From UBA6168 sp041741095 (lineage in GTDB: Bacteria > Bacteroidota > Bacteroidia > Chitinophagales > Saprospiraceae), in the NCBI GenBank assembly GCA_041741095.1, contig JBGSKQ010000142.1, positions 1 through 64,000 of the forward strand: a stretch of DNA of 64,000 nt, read 5' to 3'. Shown here piece after piece: positions 40,000 to 49,507 of this stretch. The stretch's first letter is position 1; each line of letters starts with the position of its first letter. The notes beneath the pieces are model-generated. The model did not search any database and had not been told where the DNA came from. It worked only from the letters and a program-made list of their open reading frames with translations. A program made the translations under genes and the position numbers.

Positions 40000-41226
40000 T
40001 CATTCCACCGGTTTCATCATTTTTCCCATAAATAAAATACTGTTGGTCTTATTGTCACGGATGACGAAAAGGAAGGGCTTGTTCACGTTCACGGTCGGCG
40101 TAGAACCGGCAGATGTTTCCACGATAATGACAACCGTCACGGCGGCGGCCTCCGTGCCTTTTTCGTCCACTTCGATGAAGGCTTTGTGGATGACATCGTC
40201 AATTTTCACACCGCCGCCATCTATCATTTTGGTAAAATCGGCCGCATCCGAAAAAGCCTTGCCCATGCCCATGTCCGAGAGGGTGCGCTTCAGTTTTATG
40301 TCAAACTCCATTTTGAATTTTGGCAAAAACAACTGCACGGGCGTCGAGGAAAAAGAGCTTACCCAGGCATCCCAGTTTTCGGCGCTCATTTGGCCAATGA
40401 TTTCGCCCACATTGTGGCCTTCTTTGGGCAGGAAAATGCTCATGGAATAAATGGAATCGCCATAGGGCAGGTCAATGGCCTGGAACAAATCATTGGAGAA
40501 AAAGGGGAAATTGTTTTCCTGGATGTGCATCATATCCACTTCCACTAGGCCATCGGCGGCGTAGAAGTTGGCCTTTTGGGTGTCGGCAGGTTTGAATTCC
40601 GTTTTCCAGGTGCCTTTGAAATAAATGGCATTTATCAAAAGCATGACCACGTCTGGCGGCAGTTCGCTGAGCGTTTCCTTGATGAGGCCATCGGTGTTGT
40701 CTTCCACCCATTGGTTTACCTGTTCGATGACTGCTGGGTCTTTAAACTCAACTGGCTTTATTTCACTGTTGTAATACTGCGTATTCAGGTCGAGGAATGA
40801 TTGCAGCACGGGATATTCCAATTGTGGCCAAATAGAATTGGCCAGCTTCAATTTGGTTTTTGGATCGAGTGCGGGCAGCACTTCGAGCAGCTCTTTGTAG
40901 GCTTCATTGACGGTTGGCATGGACAATCCATTGATGCGCAAGGTGTTGCGCATATCATCCAGGGTTTGGCTATTGGCACCGTTGACGGTCATCGTCAGGG
41001 CCGTAGAGATGCTGAACGGGGAGATGAATAGGTTATCGTCCGGCGATTCGCTGTTGATTTGTTTAAAAATATCAATGGCGAAATTGCCATTGGCATCGGT
41101 CAGCTCGCAGGTATTGGGGCTTTGTGTGCAGGAAAATTGAGTGCCGTCTGGCAGCGGGGTGTCCGATTTTTTACATTGAAAAAAGAAAAGGGAAAGCAAA
41201 AGCGGAAAGAGGAAATGGGTTTTCAT
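40000..41226 (-). CDS. Serpin-family protease inhibitor, lipoprotein
   Basis: From the ATG at 41226 the product is 408 residues, the usual serpin length. The lipoprotein signal ends in LLSLFFFQC. Serpin landmarks are present: NLFISPFSISTALTMTVNGA, the breach/shutter segment LLINAIYFKGTWKTEF, and the C-terminal NKPFLFVIRDNKTNSILFMGKM (split across two core strands). The reactive-centre hinge is EKGTEAAAVTVV, with small residues at P14-P9 as in inhibitory serpins. Counting 17 from the hinge Glu puts P1-P1' at Thr-Ser in VETSAG, which is approximate. It probably protects surface proteins from serine or cysteine proteases. A frame extended to 41304 hides the signal and is rejected. Confidence 0.92.
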   Translation of the reverse strand: MKTHFLFPLLLSLFFFQCKKSDTPLPDGTQFSCTQSPNTCELTDANGNFAIDIFKQINSESPDDNLFISPFSISTALTMTVNGANSQTLDDMRNTLRINGLSMPTVNEAYKELLEVLPALDPKTKLKLANSIWPQLEYPVLQSFLDLNTQYYNSEIKPVEFKDPAVIEQVNQWVEDNTDGLIKETLSELPPDVVMLLINAIYFKGTWKTEFKPADTQKANFYAADGLVEVDMMHIQENNFPFFSNDLFQAIDLPYGDSIYSMSIFLPKEGHNVGEIIGQMSAENWDAWVSSFSSTPVQLFLPKFKMEFDIKLKRTLSDMGMGKAFSDAADFTKMIDGGGVKIDDVIHKAFIEVDEKGTEAAAVTVVIIVETSAGSTPTVNVNKPFLFVIRDNKTNSILFMGKMMKPVE

Positions 41227-41290
41227 GATGATAATTTTGGTACTTTGATGAATCCAGTGGAGCGGCTCAATTGTGTTTATGAAGTACTGC

Positions 41291-41322
41291 AAACACATAA
41301 ACACACGAATGCATAAACACCC
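41291..41322. repeat. Word array AAACACnn, 8-nt period
   Basis: Four 8-nt units (AAACACAT, AAACACAC, GAATGCAT, AAACACCC) lie upstream of the serpin start. The same word is used at 54704-54733. Confidence 0.55.
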
Positions 41323-41501
41323 TCACTCCACTAAATTTGTCAAAGAGCGATAATTTTTAAAGCAAATGCCCTGGTATCACGCCCAAGGCAAAGGCATGAA
41401 TGTATTATACCTTTAAAGACAGGCGCAATGAGAGACAAGGTTGGGGGTACATTATTCGTTTTGCAGGCAATGCTGGAATTGCAGCTTTTCAAATTCCGCT
41501 G

Positions 41502-42017
41502 TCAAACAATCTCTATCCCAATGCAGCGCTCCGCAAAACCATGTAAAATAACCATTTGCTGCCTGCCCATTTTTTGCCCAAAATAGGACACCAGGTAGAA
41601 GGTGAGAAATAGGGCCACCAATACGGGAACCCACCATAGTACGGTCGCCGGCTGATCAAGTGAATAGTACGACAAGCCCACCATCAACAAGGCAACAATG
41701 GCCAGGCCAAGGCCAGCATAAAAAAACACGAACATCGTCCAGACCGCAGGGGCCGGTGCGTACATGCCCCGCACAATGCTGCCCGTTCCCGATTCTTTTG
41801 CCTCTACGGTCACGGTAAGTTGCGGCGACCAATAATGGCGATCCTTATCTGGGACTATAAGGGTAGCAAAACCTATGGTGGCATTGCCAATGCAGGCCGC
41901 ATTGGGCTCTTTTAATCCTTCCCTTATTCGTTGGATGACCTCGCCGGGCAGTAGGTCGCAATCTACTTTGAATCGGGGCCTTATACGGTAGGCGGGGAGG
42001 TGGCTTGCTGCATCCAT
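41502..42017 (-). CDS. Membrane protein with two transmembrane helices
   Basis: From the ATG at 42017 the product is 171 residues. The N-terminal part (about 1-80) is soluble and starts RIRPRFKVDCDLLPGEVIQRI, which resembles SRPBCC-like or similar small domains only weakly. Two helices follow (AVWTMFVFFYAGLGLAIVALL and TVLWWVPVLVALFLTFYLVSYF, each given as one helix). No family is recognised. It is divergent from the rhamnosidase gene, and the start codons are 149 nt apart. Confidence 0.6.
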   Translation of the reverse strand: MDAASHLPAYRIRPRFKVDCDLLPGEVIQRIREGLKEPNAACIGNATIGFATLIVPDKDRHYWSPQLTVTVEAKESGTGSIVRGMYAPAPAVWTMFVFFYAGLGLAIVALLMVGLSYYSLDQPATVLWWVPVLVALFLTFYLVSYFGQKMGRQQMVILHGFAERCIGIEIV

Positions 42018-42114
42018 ATCGCTGTTGTTTTGTGGGGAAAAGGTAGCGAACAATTTTTTTTCATTTCTAAAAATCTCCTTTGTAATAGGTATTTTTTGGT
42101 GGCAACAAGTTTCG

Positions 42115-42145
42115 TTTGCTTTCCCAAACCCGTCTATTACCTTTG
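42115..42145 (+). promoter_or_regulatory. Bacteroidota-type promoter of the rhamnosidase gene
   Basis: TTTG at 42115-42118 and TACCTTTG at 42138-42145, separated by 19 nt, give an ideal -33/-7 pair. The ATG is 20 nt after the -7 box. Confidence 0.78.
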
Positions 42146-42165
42146 AACAAATCAAAACCAACTAC

Positions 42166-44562
42166 ATGAACCGACTTTTTATCCTCCTCGCCCTGCTGTG
42201 CCAACTGCGGACTGCGGACTGCCAACTGCGGACTGACATCTCCCCCCGCATCCTCGACAACTACTGGAAAGCCCGCTGGATTGTTTGCCCTGGCGAATCT
42301 CCCACGCAATACGGGGTTTATCATTTTAGGAAAACGATTGATTTGGAAAAGGTGCCGAATCGTTTCGTGGTGCATGTTTCGGCGGACAACCGCTATCGGC
42401 TTTTTGTAAACGGGGCGCCCGTCTGTTCCGGCCCGGCCCGCAGTGATTTGGCCAACTGGAATTTTGAAACGGTGGACATTTCGCCATTTTTAAAAACAGG
42501 AAAAAACCTGCTCGCCGCCCAAGTCTGGAACGCCGCTGAGCACAAGCCTTTTGCCCAAATCAGCTACCAAACGGGCTTCATCCTGCAAGGCAACACCGAA
42601 ACCGAAGACCTCGTCAACACCGATAAAAGCTGGAAAACCGTCAAAAACGAAGCCTACCGACCACTTCCCGTTGACCGTGGAAAACTGCAAACATATATCG
42701 TGACGGGCGACGGAGACGAGGTGGACGGCAGCCGCTACCCCTGGGGCTGGGAGCAACCGGATTTTAACGACACCAATTGGAAAAACGCCGAGCAACTTTG
42801 GTTCTCTGGCAAACCCCGCACTCTCGGCACAGACGGGAACTGGATGCTGGTGCCGAGGGAAATTCCACTTTTTAAGGAGGAAAAAATAGCGATGAAAGAA
42901 ATACGTAAAGCAGGCGTGACTGTTTTTGATCCCAGCAAAGAAAAGGCTCCAACCATTGACAAATTGCCAGCCCGCCTACCCGCCCATGCCAAAGCGACCA
43001 TTTTATTTAACCAAACACACCTGGTCAATGCATACCCGGAACTCACCGTCAGTGGTGGCAAAGGCGCTGCCATCACTATTACCTATGCCGAAGCCCTGAT
43101 TGACAAAGACCGCAAAAAAGGCAACCGCAATGAAGTTAAAGACAAGGAAATCATGGGTGTCCAGGACAAGTTCCAACCCGACGGCGGCCAGCACCGCCGC
43201 TTCCGGCCGCTGTGGTTCCGCACCTACCGCTATGTGCAAATTGAAGTAGAAACGGGCGACGAACCACTTATTATCGAAGACTTTTACGGCATGACCTACG
43301 GCTACCCTTTTGAGGAAAATGCCACTTTCAAAAGCAGCGACCCATCCCACGAAAAAATCTGGGAAGTGGGCTGGCGCACGGCCCAACTTTGCGCCGGTGA
43401 AAACTACTTCGACTGCCCCTATTACGAACAGTTGCAGTATGTGGGCGACACTCGCATACAGGCCCTTATCTCCCTCTATGTGAGTGGCGACGACCGCCTC
43501 ATGCGCAAGGCCATCGAAGACTTTGACCACAGCCGCATACCCGATGGGCTGACGCAAAGCCGCTACCCTTGCGCCGATATGCAGGTCATTCCGACTTATT
43601 CAATGTTCTGGATTTCAATGATTTATGATTATTGGATGCATAGGCAGGACGATGCTTTTGTAAAAAAATTCCAGCGGGGAATGGAGGATGTACTGGCTTG
43701 GCACGAAGAGCGTTTGGCCGAGAATGGAATGCTCGGCCCGGTGCAGTGGTGGAATTTTGTGGATTGGGCCTGGCCCTGGAGCAACGAGGAGCGGGTCGGT
43801 GGCGTGCCGCCCGGCGTGCGCAACGGCGGCTCTTCCATCCTGGCACTGCAATTTTCCTACACCCTGCAGCAGGCCAGTCAGTTGTTTGATTTTTTTGGTG
43901 AAAAAACAAAGGCCGAACATTACCGCCAATTGGCCCAAAAACTCAACGAAGCCACCTACCGCCTTTGCTGGGACGCTGGCCGTGGGCTGCTCGCCGATAC
44001 GCCTGACAAGGCCACTTTCAGCCAACATGCCAACATCCTCGCCGTGCTGACCAACACACTGCCGGAAGCCCAACAAGCCAGTTTGCTCAAAAAAATAATG
44101 GCGGATAGCACCGTCACGCAAACCACGTTTTACTTCCGTTTTTACTTGTTCGAGGCTTTGAAAAAAACGGGCCTCGGCGATGCCTACCTGGCCGAACTGG
44201 ACGATTGGCAAGACATGCTGGCTGTAGGCCTGACCACTTTTGCCGAAAACCCCGAACCTACCCGCAGCGACTGCCACGCATGGAGCGCCAGCCCCAACTA
44301 TGAGTTCCTTTCCTGTGTATTGGGAATCGTGCCCGGATCGCCGGGTTTCGGATCGGTCATCATAGAGCCATTTTTGGGCGACCTGACCTTTGCCGAAGGC
44401 AAAATGCCTCACCCGCTGGGGGAGATTTCCGTTCGGTTTGAACGGAATGGGAACAGCTTGAAGGCAAATATTGCCCTGCCAAAAGGGCTGAATGGGAAAA
44501 TCGTTTGGAAAGGCCAACAAAAACTACTAGAGGGCGGCCAGCCATTACTTGTCAACTTTTGA
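42166..44562 (+). CDS. GH78-type alpha-L-rhamnosidase
   Basis: From the ATG at 42166 the product is 798 residues. A short hydrophobic signal (MNRLFILLALL) is followed at once by an odd duplicated stretch, CQLRTADCQLRTD. The N-terminal beta-sandwich of GH78 covers about 20-290 (HVSADNRYRLFVNGAPVCSG). The (alpha/alpha)6 barrel covers about 400-720, with the catalytic-region block DCPYYEQLQYVGDTR near 425 and MFWISMIYDYWMH. The C-terminal beta sandwich (GLNGKIVWKG) follows. The enzyme should remove terminal alpha-L-rhamnose from polysaccharides or glycosides outside the cytoplasm. The M1 peptidase gene converges on it 11 nt downstream. Confidence 0.85.
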   Translation: MNRLFILLALLCQLRTADCQLRTDISPRILDNYWKARWIVCPGESPTQYGVYHFRKTIDLEKVPNRFVVHVSADNRYRLFVNGAPVCSGPARSDLANWNFETVDISPFLKTGKNLLAAQVWNAAEHKPFAQISYQTGFILQGNTETEDLVNTDKSWKTVKNEAYRPLPVDRGKLQTYIVTGDGDEVDGSRYPWGWEQPDFNDTNWKNAEQLWFSGKPRTLGTDGNWMLVPREIPLFKEEKIAMKEIRKAGVTVFDPSKEKAPTIDKLPARLPAHAKATILFNQTHLVNAYPELTVSGGKGAAITITYAEALIDKDRKKGNRNEVKDKEIMGVQDKFQPDGGQHRRFRPLWFRTYRYVQIEVETGDEPLIIEDFYGMTYGYPFEENATFKSSDPSHEKIWEVGWRTAQLCAGENYFDCPYYEQLQYVGDTRIQALISLYVSGDDRLMRKAIEDFDHSRIPDGLTQSRYPCADMQVIPTYSMFWISMIYDYWMHRQDDAFVKKFQRGMEDVLAWHEERLAENGMLGPVQWWNFVDWAWPWSNEERVGGVPPGVRNGGSSILALQFSYTLQQASQLFDFFGEKTKAEHYRQLAQKLNEATYRLCWDAGRGLLADTPDKATFSQHANILAVLTNTLPEAQQASLLKKIMADSTVTQTTFYFRFYLFEALKKTGLGDAYLAELDDWQDMLAVGLTTFAENPEPTRSDCHAWSASPNYEFLSCVLGIVPGSPGFGSVIIEPFLGDLTFAEGKMPHPLGEISVRFERNGNSLKANIALPKGLNGKIVWKGQQKLLEGGQPLLVNF
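42202..42236. repeat. Five 7-bp coding repeats after the signal peptide
   Basis: Units CAACTGC, GGACTGC, GGACTGC, CAACTGC and GGACTGA are contiguous from codon 13 of the rhamnosidase gene. Gain or loss of one 7-bp unit would shift the frame. Confidence 0.85.
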
Positions 44563-44573
44563 CCATTGGCCCG

Positions 44574-46238
44574 TCACAGTCCTTTCTTTTTTACATAAAA
44601 TAACTCCGTAGCCACCTGGAAATCCGTTTTGGACAGGTGGGGGATGATGGTCTCCTGTACGCCGTCAGTAGTAGGATAAATGGTGGAATAGCTATCCTTT
44701 TTGCCCACTTTGATGGGCATATTGAAGCTGGGTACTTCGGCTTCCCACTTGTAAATGACTTTTAGGTCGTTGCCCATTTGTTCAAGCCCAATTTCTATGC
44801 GGGGGATATTGGCGTAGTAGAGGTATTGTTCAAAAAAACTGCTATAGTCCTTCTCCAAATAGCTGTTGGTGAAGCCGATAAAATCTTCCGTCGTGCAGTT
44901 TTTGTACTTGTATTTATCATAAAAACCACGCAGCAGGCCGAAGAATTTCTCGTCGTCGTCAATGGTATTGCGCAGGGTGTGGAGTATCCAGGAGCCTTTG
45001 AAATAGTGGTCGCTGCCATTCCAATCTTTAAAATTCACATCCTTTGGCCCCACGATAGGTTCGGAATTCCTGATGAATGGCCGCTGGCTTTCCAGGTAGC
45101 GCACGGCATCGGGGTAGCCCATCATACATTCCACATACAGCGCCTCCATGTAAGTGGTAAAGGATTCGTGGATCCACATGTCGCAGTGGTCTTTTGTACT
45201 GATGGCATTTCCAAAATACTCGTGCCCGCTCTCGTGAATAATGAGGTAGTCGAACTCCATGTCACGGGGGATCATGCCGCCGAGGTAGCCACGGTTGTAG
45301 TTGTTGCCGTAGGCAATGGCGCTCTGGTGTTCCATGCCCAGGTAGGGCGTTTCCACCAAGGCATAACCGTCGTTCCAAAATGGGTATTTTCCAAAATATT
45401 TTTCATAACAGGCAAGCATGGGCTTCACCTGTTGGAAGTGCTTTTTAGCCTTGTCCAGGTTGTAGTCGAGCACATAATAGTCCAGCTCCAACGAGTCGCC
45501 ATCCTGTGAGTGGTAGGTATCTGAGAAATGGGCGTATTTGGCCACGTTGATGGATACGTTGTAATTATTGATGGGGTAGGAGACGAACCAGTGGAACTCG
45601 GTATAGCCGTTGCCCACCCGCCGGGCCTTCCAAAGATTGCCGTTGGAGACGGCCACCAGCCCAGTTGGCACGGCTACATGGATAAACATACTGTCCGGTT
45701 CGTCGGAAAGGTGGTCTTTGCAGGGCCACCAAAGGCTGGCACCGTCGCCTTCGCAGGCCACGGCCACCCAGGGGTTGTTGTTTTTGTCTTGCGACCAAAC
45801 AAAGCCGCCGTCCCAAGGGGCGTTCGTGGCGACGGTCGGAAAGCCCTCGTATCGGACGACGATGGAATGGTGTTCGCCCTTTTCGAGTTTTTCCGGCAAA
45901 TAAACCATCACGGCATTATGGATGCGCTGATAGGTGAGCGATCGATTGTAGAAGGTAATTTCGCTGATGCTCATGTTTTCATACAGGTCAATTTGCATCA
46001 GAGTAAAATCCTCCGCCACGTCGAACTCGATTTCCACAAAACCCTTGATGAATTTTTTGTCAATGTCCAGGGCCAGGTGCAGGTCATAAAAGGTGACATC
46101 GTAGCAGGCCCTTTCGGGCGTCAGTTTTCCCCGCAGGGTATCCGCTTTCGTAAAAGTGAACTTATTGTAGAAGTCCCGCTGTGAAACTGCCTGCAAAGCC
46201 AGCAATAAAAAAAAGGGCAACAGCAGCGATTTATTCAT
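44574..46238 (-). CDS. M1-family zinc metallopeptidase (aminopeptidase-like)
   Basis: The product is 554 residues with a signal peptide (LLLPFFLLLALQAVSQ). The gluzincin zinc site is complete: HESGH near residues 332-336 and, 18 residues on, Glu in WIHESF. The substrate-binding GAMEN motif of classical M1 enzymes is replaced by GMEHQ (LGMEHQSAIAYG), as in a related M1 subfamily. The N-terminal beta domain is present and the long C-terminal helical domain is short. It should cut N-terminal residues from peptides in the periplasm or outside. The gene faces the rhamnosidase gene. Confidence 0.9.
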   Translation of the reverse strand: MNKSLLLPFFLLLALQAVSQRDFYNKFTFTKADTLRGKLTPERACYDVTFYDLHLALDIDKKFIKGFVEIEFDVAEDFTLMQIDLYENMSISEITFYNRSLTYQRIHNAVMVYLPEKLEKGEHHSIVVRYEGFPTVATNAPWDGGFVWSQDKNNNPWVAVACEGDGASLWWPCKDHLSDEPDSMFIHVAVPTGLVAVSNGNLWKARRVGNGYTEFHWFVSYPINNYNVSINVAKYAHFSDTYHSQDGDSLELDYYVLDYNLDKAKKHFQQVKPMLACYEKYFGKYPFWNDGYALVETPYLGMEHQSAIAYGNNYNRGYLGGMIPRDMEFDYLIIHESGHEYFGNAISTKDHCDMWIHESFTTYMEALYVECMMGYPDAVRYLESQRPFIRNSEPIVGPKDVNFKDWNGSDHYFKGSWILHTLRNTIDDDEKFFGLLRGFYDKYKYKNCTTEDFIGFTNSYLEKDYSSFFEQYLYYANIPRIEIGLEQMGNDLKVIYKWEAEVPSFNMPIKVGKKDSYSTIYPTTDGVQETIIPHLSKTDFQVATELFYVKKKGL

Positions 46239-46351
46239 AGTAAAATACTGGTTTACAATAGATTATAATGAGATGGTTTTTTGCCTAAATTTGTCCGCCC
46301 CCGCAAACGGCACGGGAAAATTAGGTATTTTCCATCTTTGTGCAATGTTTC

Positions 46352-46359
46352 TACCTTTG
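46352..46359 (+). promoter_or_regulatory. -7 box TACCTTTG
   Basis: An exact TAnnTTTG match, 62 nt before the HU/SPOR start codon. The -33 side is weak (TTTTC near 46328). Confidence 0.45.
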
Positions 46360-46420
46360 GGAATAATTGGGCAGGGACATACAAAAATCTACTGCTAACC
46401 CTCAACCACAAACAAACAAC

Positions 46421-47506
46421 ATGAACTTAGACGTAGGCAAAGCTATCAAGGAACTCCTTTTTGAAAATCCATCCGTCATAGTACCTGGTTTGGGCGGTTT
46501 CACTTCTACGCCAGAACACGCCACAGTGGACTATGTGCAGGGCGTGGTGCTGCCCCCCTCGAAAAAACTGGACTTTAACCCCAACCTGGTCATCAACGAC
46601 GGTATGCTGGTCCACCACCTGCAACAGTCAAACGTGATCACTTTTCAAGAGGCAGGAGAGGCCGTCAGCCGCTTTGTGGACAATGTAAAACAGGCCCTGG
46701 AGCGCCGGGAAATTGTCGAAATACCGCAAGTGGGCCGTTTGTACAAAGATTATGAGCAAAAAATCCGCTTCATGCCGGAAGGCACCAATTTCAACGCTAC
46801 CACATTTGGCTTGCCTACCATTCAATTTAGCCCAGTCACCAGGGAAAGGAGAGTAGAGACACCAGCAAGCGAAGCCTCACCAGTCGCTGCTGTTACAAAA
46901 CCCGCTCAAGGAAAGGCTGCCCCGCCCCCGCCCCCCCCTCTGGCAGAAGAAAAAAAGGCAAGTGCATTTGCATGGTCCCAAAACCTTATGCCTTGGCTCG
47001 TATTGTTGTCGGCAGTGGTATTGGCCGCTAGTATATATCTTATTTTCTCTGGTGAAAACCCATCCGCCGCCAACCTGCCTGTTGACAAAGAACGCCTCAA
47101 TGTGAAGCCTAAAGTGGAAGAGGATGCGCCAATTGCCGAAAGCACGGAGCCGGAATCAAATACTGCCATACCTGCCGCCCCAGCGGAAACGCCATCCACC
47201 AAAACGCCGGCGACAACCAGCGAAACGCCACAAACCAAGACTACCGAGCCTCCTTCCGCCAACAATAGCCAGAGTGTTTACATCGTCATACATAGTTTTG
47301 GGGTACAGAGCAACGCCACCAAATTTGCCCAAGCCTTGACCCGTGATGGCTACTCCCCTGAAATCCGCAAAGTCGGCAACCTGCAAAGAGTGGGTATCGT
47401 TTTTCCCTACAAATCCCAGCAGGACATTAGGGATCAAATCAATTTATTGGGTAAAAAATACAAAGCCCAGCCAAAAACAGAGCAGGAGTTGAACGAATTG
47501 GAATAA
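46421..47506 (+). CDS. HU-CCDC81/SPOR-domain protein
   Basis: From the ATG at 46421 the product is 361 residues. Residues 1-145 resemble the two prokaryotic HU-CCDC81 domains (AIKELLFENPSVIVPGLGGF, FVDNVKQALERREIVEI). A Pro-rich hinge (from about 165) precedes one transmembrane helix (about 188-210, NLMPWLVLLSAVVLAASIYL). A Pro/Thr/Glu-rich periplasmic linker leads to a C-terminal SPOR domain (about 285-357; VYIVIHSFGVQSNATKFAQ), which binds denuded septal peptidoglycan. The protein may link nucleoid or cytoplasmic parts to the division site. A run of eight C at 46931-46938 encodes part of the Pro hinge. Confidence 0.9.
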   Translation: MNLDVGKAIKELLFENPSVIVPGLGGFTSTPEHATVDYVQGVVLPPSKKLDFNPNLVINDGMLVHHLQQSNVITFQEAGEAVSRFVDNVKQALERREIVEIPQVGRLYKDYEQKIRFMPEGTNFNATTFGLPTIQFSPVTRERRVETPASEASPVAAVTKPAQGKAAPPPPPPLAEEKKASAFAWSQNLMPWLVLLSAVVLAASIYLIFSGENPSAANLPVDKERLNVKPKVEEDAPIAESTEPESNTAIPAAPAETPSTKTPATTSETPQTKTTEPPSANNSQSVYIVIHSFGVQSNATKFAQALTRDGYSPEIRKVGNLQRVGIVFPYKSQQDIRDQINLLGKKYKAQPKTEQELNELE

Positions 47507-47596
47507 GGGCTTTTTTAGCAAAAACAAAACTATTTTCTCACCGCCACCATTCCCCACATCTTTTTGCTGGGGAATGAGGAGCATAAACTATTTGCT

Positions 47597-49372
47597 ATGG
47601 TAAAAATTTACTTTTCTGCTTCAATTCTATTCCTTGCTTTCTTTGTGTTAAACACACCATCAGCCATTTCACAACCAAGCTGCGACAGCCCCTTGGCTAT
47701 TGTTCAAGATAATTTTGATAGCTACACTGCCGGGGCACTTGGCCCACAGGCTACGCATTGGACTACCTGGACCGGTACGGAAGGAGGTCCGGAAGACGGC
47801 ATTCTTACAGACGACCTTGGCAACAATGCCCTGTACCTGCAAGGCCAATCGGGGGGCGGCCCACAGGATGTGTTGCTGCTGCTTGGCAACAGAACCAGCG
47901 GGGCCTTCTTTTTGGAATGGAGGATGTACGTGCCGACTGGTTCAGGAGCCTATTACAATATCCAGCATTTTGAAATACCTGCTACAGAATGGGCTTTTGA
48001 AATCAACTTTAACGACGACGGCACGGGACAGGTGAATGCAGGCACCGCAGGCTTGGATGTTTTTACTTTCCCACTTGATGCATTTTTTAAAGTCCGCCAC
48101 ATCATTGACGTTGACAATGACAGGATTTACCTTTTTATCAATGGTAAATTCGTCCATTCCTGGCCTTTCAGTTGGCAGGCGGATGCCACAAATGGAACCA
48201 ACCAATTGGGAGCCGTCAATTTTTGGACAAGGGGTGAAAATGACGCTTACTATGTGGACGATGTGGCCTTTAGCGAAATACCTGCGGCAGAAACTGGGCA
48301 ATACTGCCACACGGCCACGCCTGTTGTTGAGGGCACTTATTCTATTGATGGCATCACTTGCTTTGGAGCGGGCTTTACCGTTCAAACTTCTGGGGCCGGC
48401 AATGCGGGCGAATGGTATTCCTGGACAGCCCCATCTGATGGCATTTTAACAGTGGCAAGCTGCGAAGGCGGAGGCGATACCAGGCTCTGGGTTTTTTCAG
48501 GTGGTTGCGACAACCTGACCATCGAAGGTGTCAATGACGACCGCTGCCTGACAGAACCAGCAGGTACGAATTCTTACGCCTCCTATCGGGAAGTTTTGGT
48601 GACTGGCGGGGAAACCTACCTTATTATGTTTGATAATGTTTGGGAAAGTGATGTGCCTTTTACTTTTAGCATATCTTTCGCTACCGATGCGCCCGCTGAA
48701 GGTGATTTTTGTGAAACGGCCATCCCCGTTGCTCCAGGCACACATACTATTGATCAAATCAATGGCGATGCTGCTGTTGCAGGCCCGAACATCAACCACA
48801 CCGGCGCTTCCACGACTAATTATGCCCAATCTGAATGGTATTCATTTACCCCAGAGTTTGATGGTAAAATGAATGTATTTACCTGTGGGCAAACCGACGA
48901 AGATACACGACTGTGGATTTATACGGGCGATTGCGGCATAGAATCGCTGGTACTGGTGGCCAATAACGATGACACCTGCGGCACCCAATCATTGGTGGAA
49001 GAATTGGCCGTCACCGGCAACACTACCTATTTTATTGAATGGGACAGCGAGGATACCGACGCACCAGGTTTTAATTGGATTTTGGAATATGAGGCCGAAC
49101 CGAACGGCACGGAAGAAGCCCTTGCCCCGTTATTTGCCATCAGCCCAAATCCTGCCGGCGATGTGGCTTTTTTAAATTATCATTTTCAAACATCGGCAGA
49201 CCTGGAAGTGCATTTATACAACCGCCTTGGCCAGGCAGTGGCCAGCTCAAACATGGAAAATGCCAAGTCTGGCAAACTTCCCATTGACTTGAACGGAGTA
49301 TCCGCTGGTTTTTATTTTGTAGTGGTTTCAAATGGTGAAACAACCGCAACGATGAAGTTGGTAAAGGAATAG
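47597..49372 (+). CDS. T9SS-secreted lectin-like/PPC-like protein
   Basis: From the ATG at 47597 the product is 591 residues with a signal peptide (FSASILFLAFFVLNTPSAIS). Residues about 35-230 form a concanavalin-like jelly roll (DNFDSYTAGALGPQATHW to AVNFWTRGENDAYYVDDV). Two PPC-like beta domains follow (each with GxWYSW/F and a TRLW(V/I)(F/Y) strand: EWYSWTAPSDGILTVASC, EWYSFTPEFDGKMNVFTC). The last about 75 residues are a T9SS tail (FAISPNPAGDVAFLNYHF). It is probably a surface carbohydrate-binding protein without a catalytic domain, as no glycosidase residues are seen. Confidence 0.82.
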   Translation: MVKIYFSASILFLAFFVLNTPSAISQPSCDSPLAIVQDNFDSYTAGALGPQATHWTTWTGTEGGPEDGILTDDLGNNALYLQGQSGGGPQDVLLLLGNRTSGAFFLEWRMYVPTGSGAYYNIQHFEIPATEWAFEINFNDDGTGQVNAGTAGLDVFTFPLDAFFKVRHIIDVDNDRIYLFINGKFVHSWPFSWQADATNGTNQLGAVNFWTRGENDAYYVDDVAFSEIPAAETGQYCHTATPVVEGTYSIDGITCFGAGFTVQTSGAGNAGEWYSWTAPSDGILTVASCEGGGDTRLWVFSGGCDNLTIEGVNDDRCLTEPAGTNSYASYREVLVTGGETYLIMFDNVWESDVPFTFSISFATDAPAEGDFCETAIPVAPGTHTIDQINGDAAVAGPNINHTGASTTNYAQSEWYSFTPEFDGKMNVFTCGQTDEDTRLWIYTGDCGIESLVLVANNDDTCGTQSLVEELAVTGNTTYFIEWDSEDTDAPGFNWILEYEAEPNGTEEALAPLFAISPNPAGDVAFLNYHFQTSADLEVHLYNRLGQAVASSNMENAKSGKLPIDLNGVSAGFYFVVVSNGETTATMKLVKE

Positions 49373-49393
49373 ATCACCCTAAAAAACTCGGAT

Positions 49394-49432
49394 CCTCATT
49401 TGACCCTAAAGTCAAATGGGGGTTTGTTTTGG
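49394..49432 (+). terminator. Rho-independent terminator
   Basis: CATTTGAC (49397-49404) and GTCAAATG (49411-49418) pair around CCTAAA and can extend to 11 bp. GTTTGTTTT follows. Confidence 0.7.
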
Positions 49433-49507
49433 TTTTTAACAAAAAATTATTCCCCATACAAAAAGAAGGGTGTCCGAAAGGCGGAAGTTTGCAGGCTTTT
49501 TTAAAAC

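Noticed and set aside
43615..44520. Minus-strand frame of 301 codons
   Set aside because: It is antisense to the GH78 catalytic domain and shows no family motif.
47588..47596. TATTTGC before the start at 47597 as a -7 box
   Set aside because: It touches the start codon, so transcription would begin inside the signal peptide.
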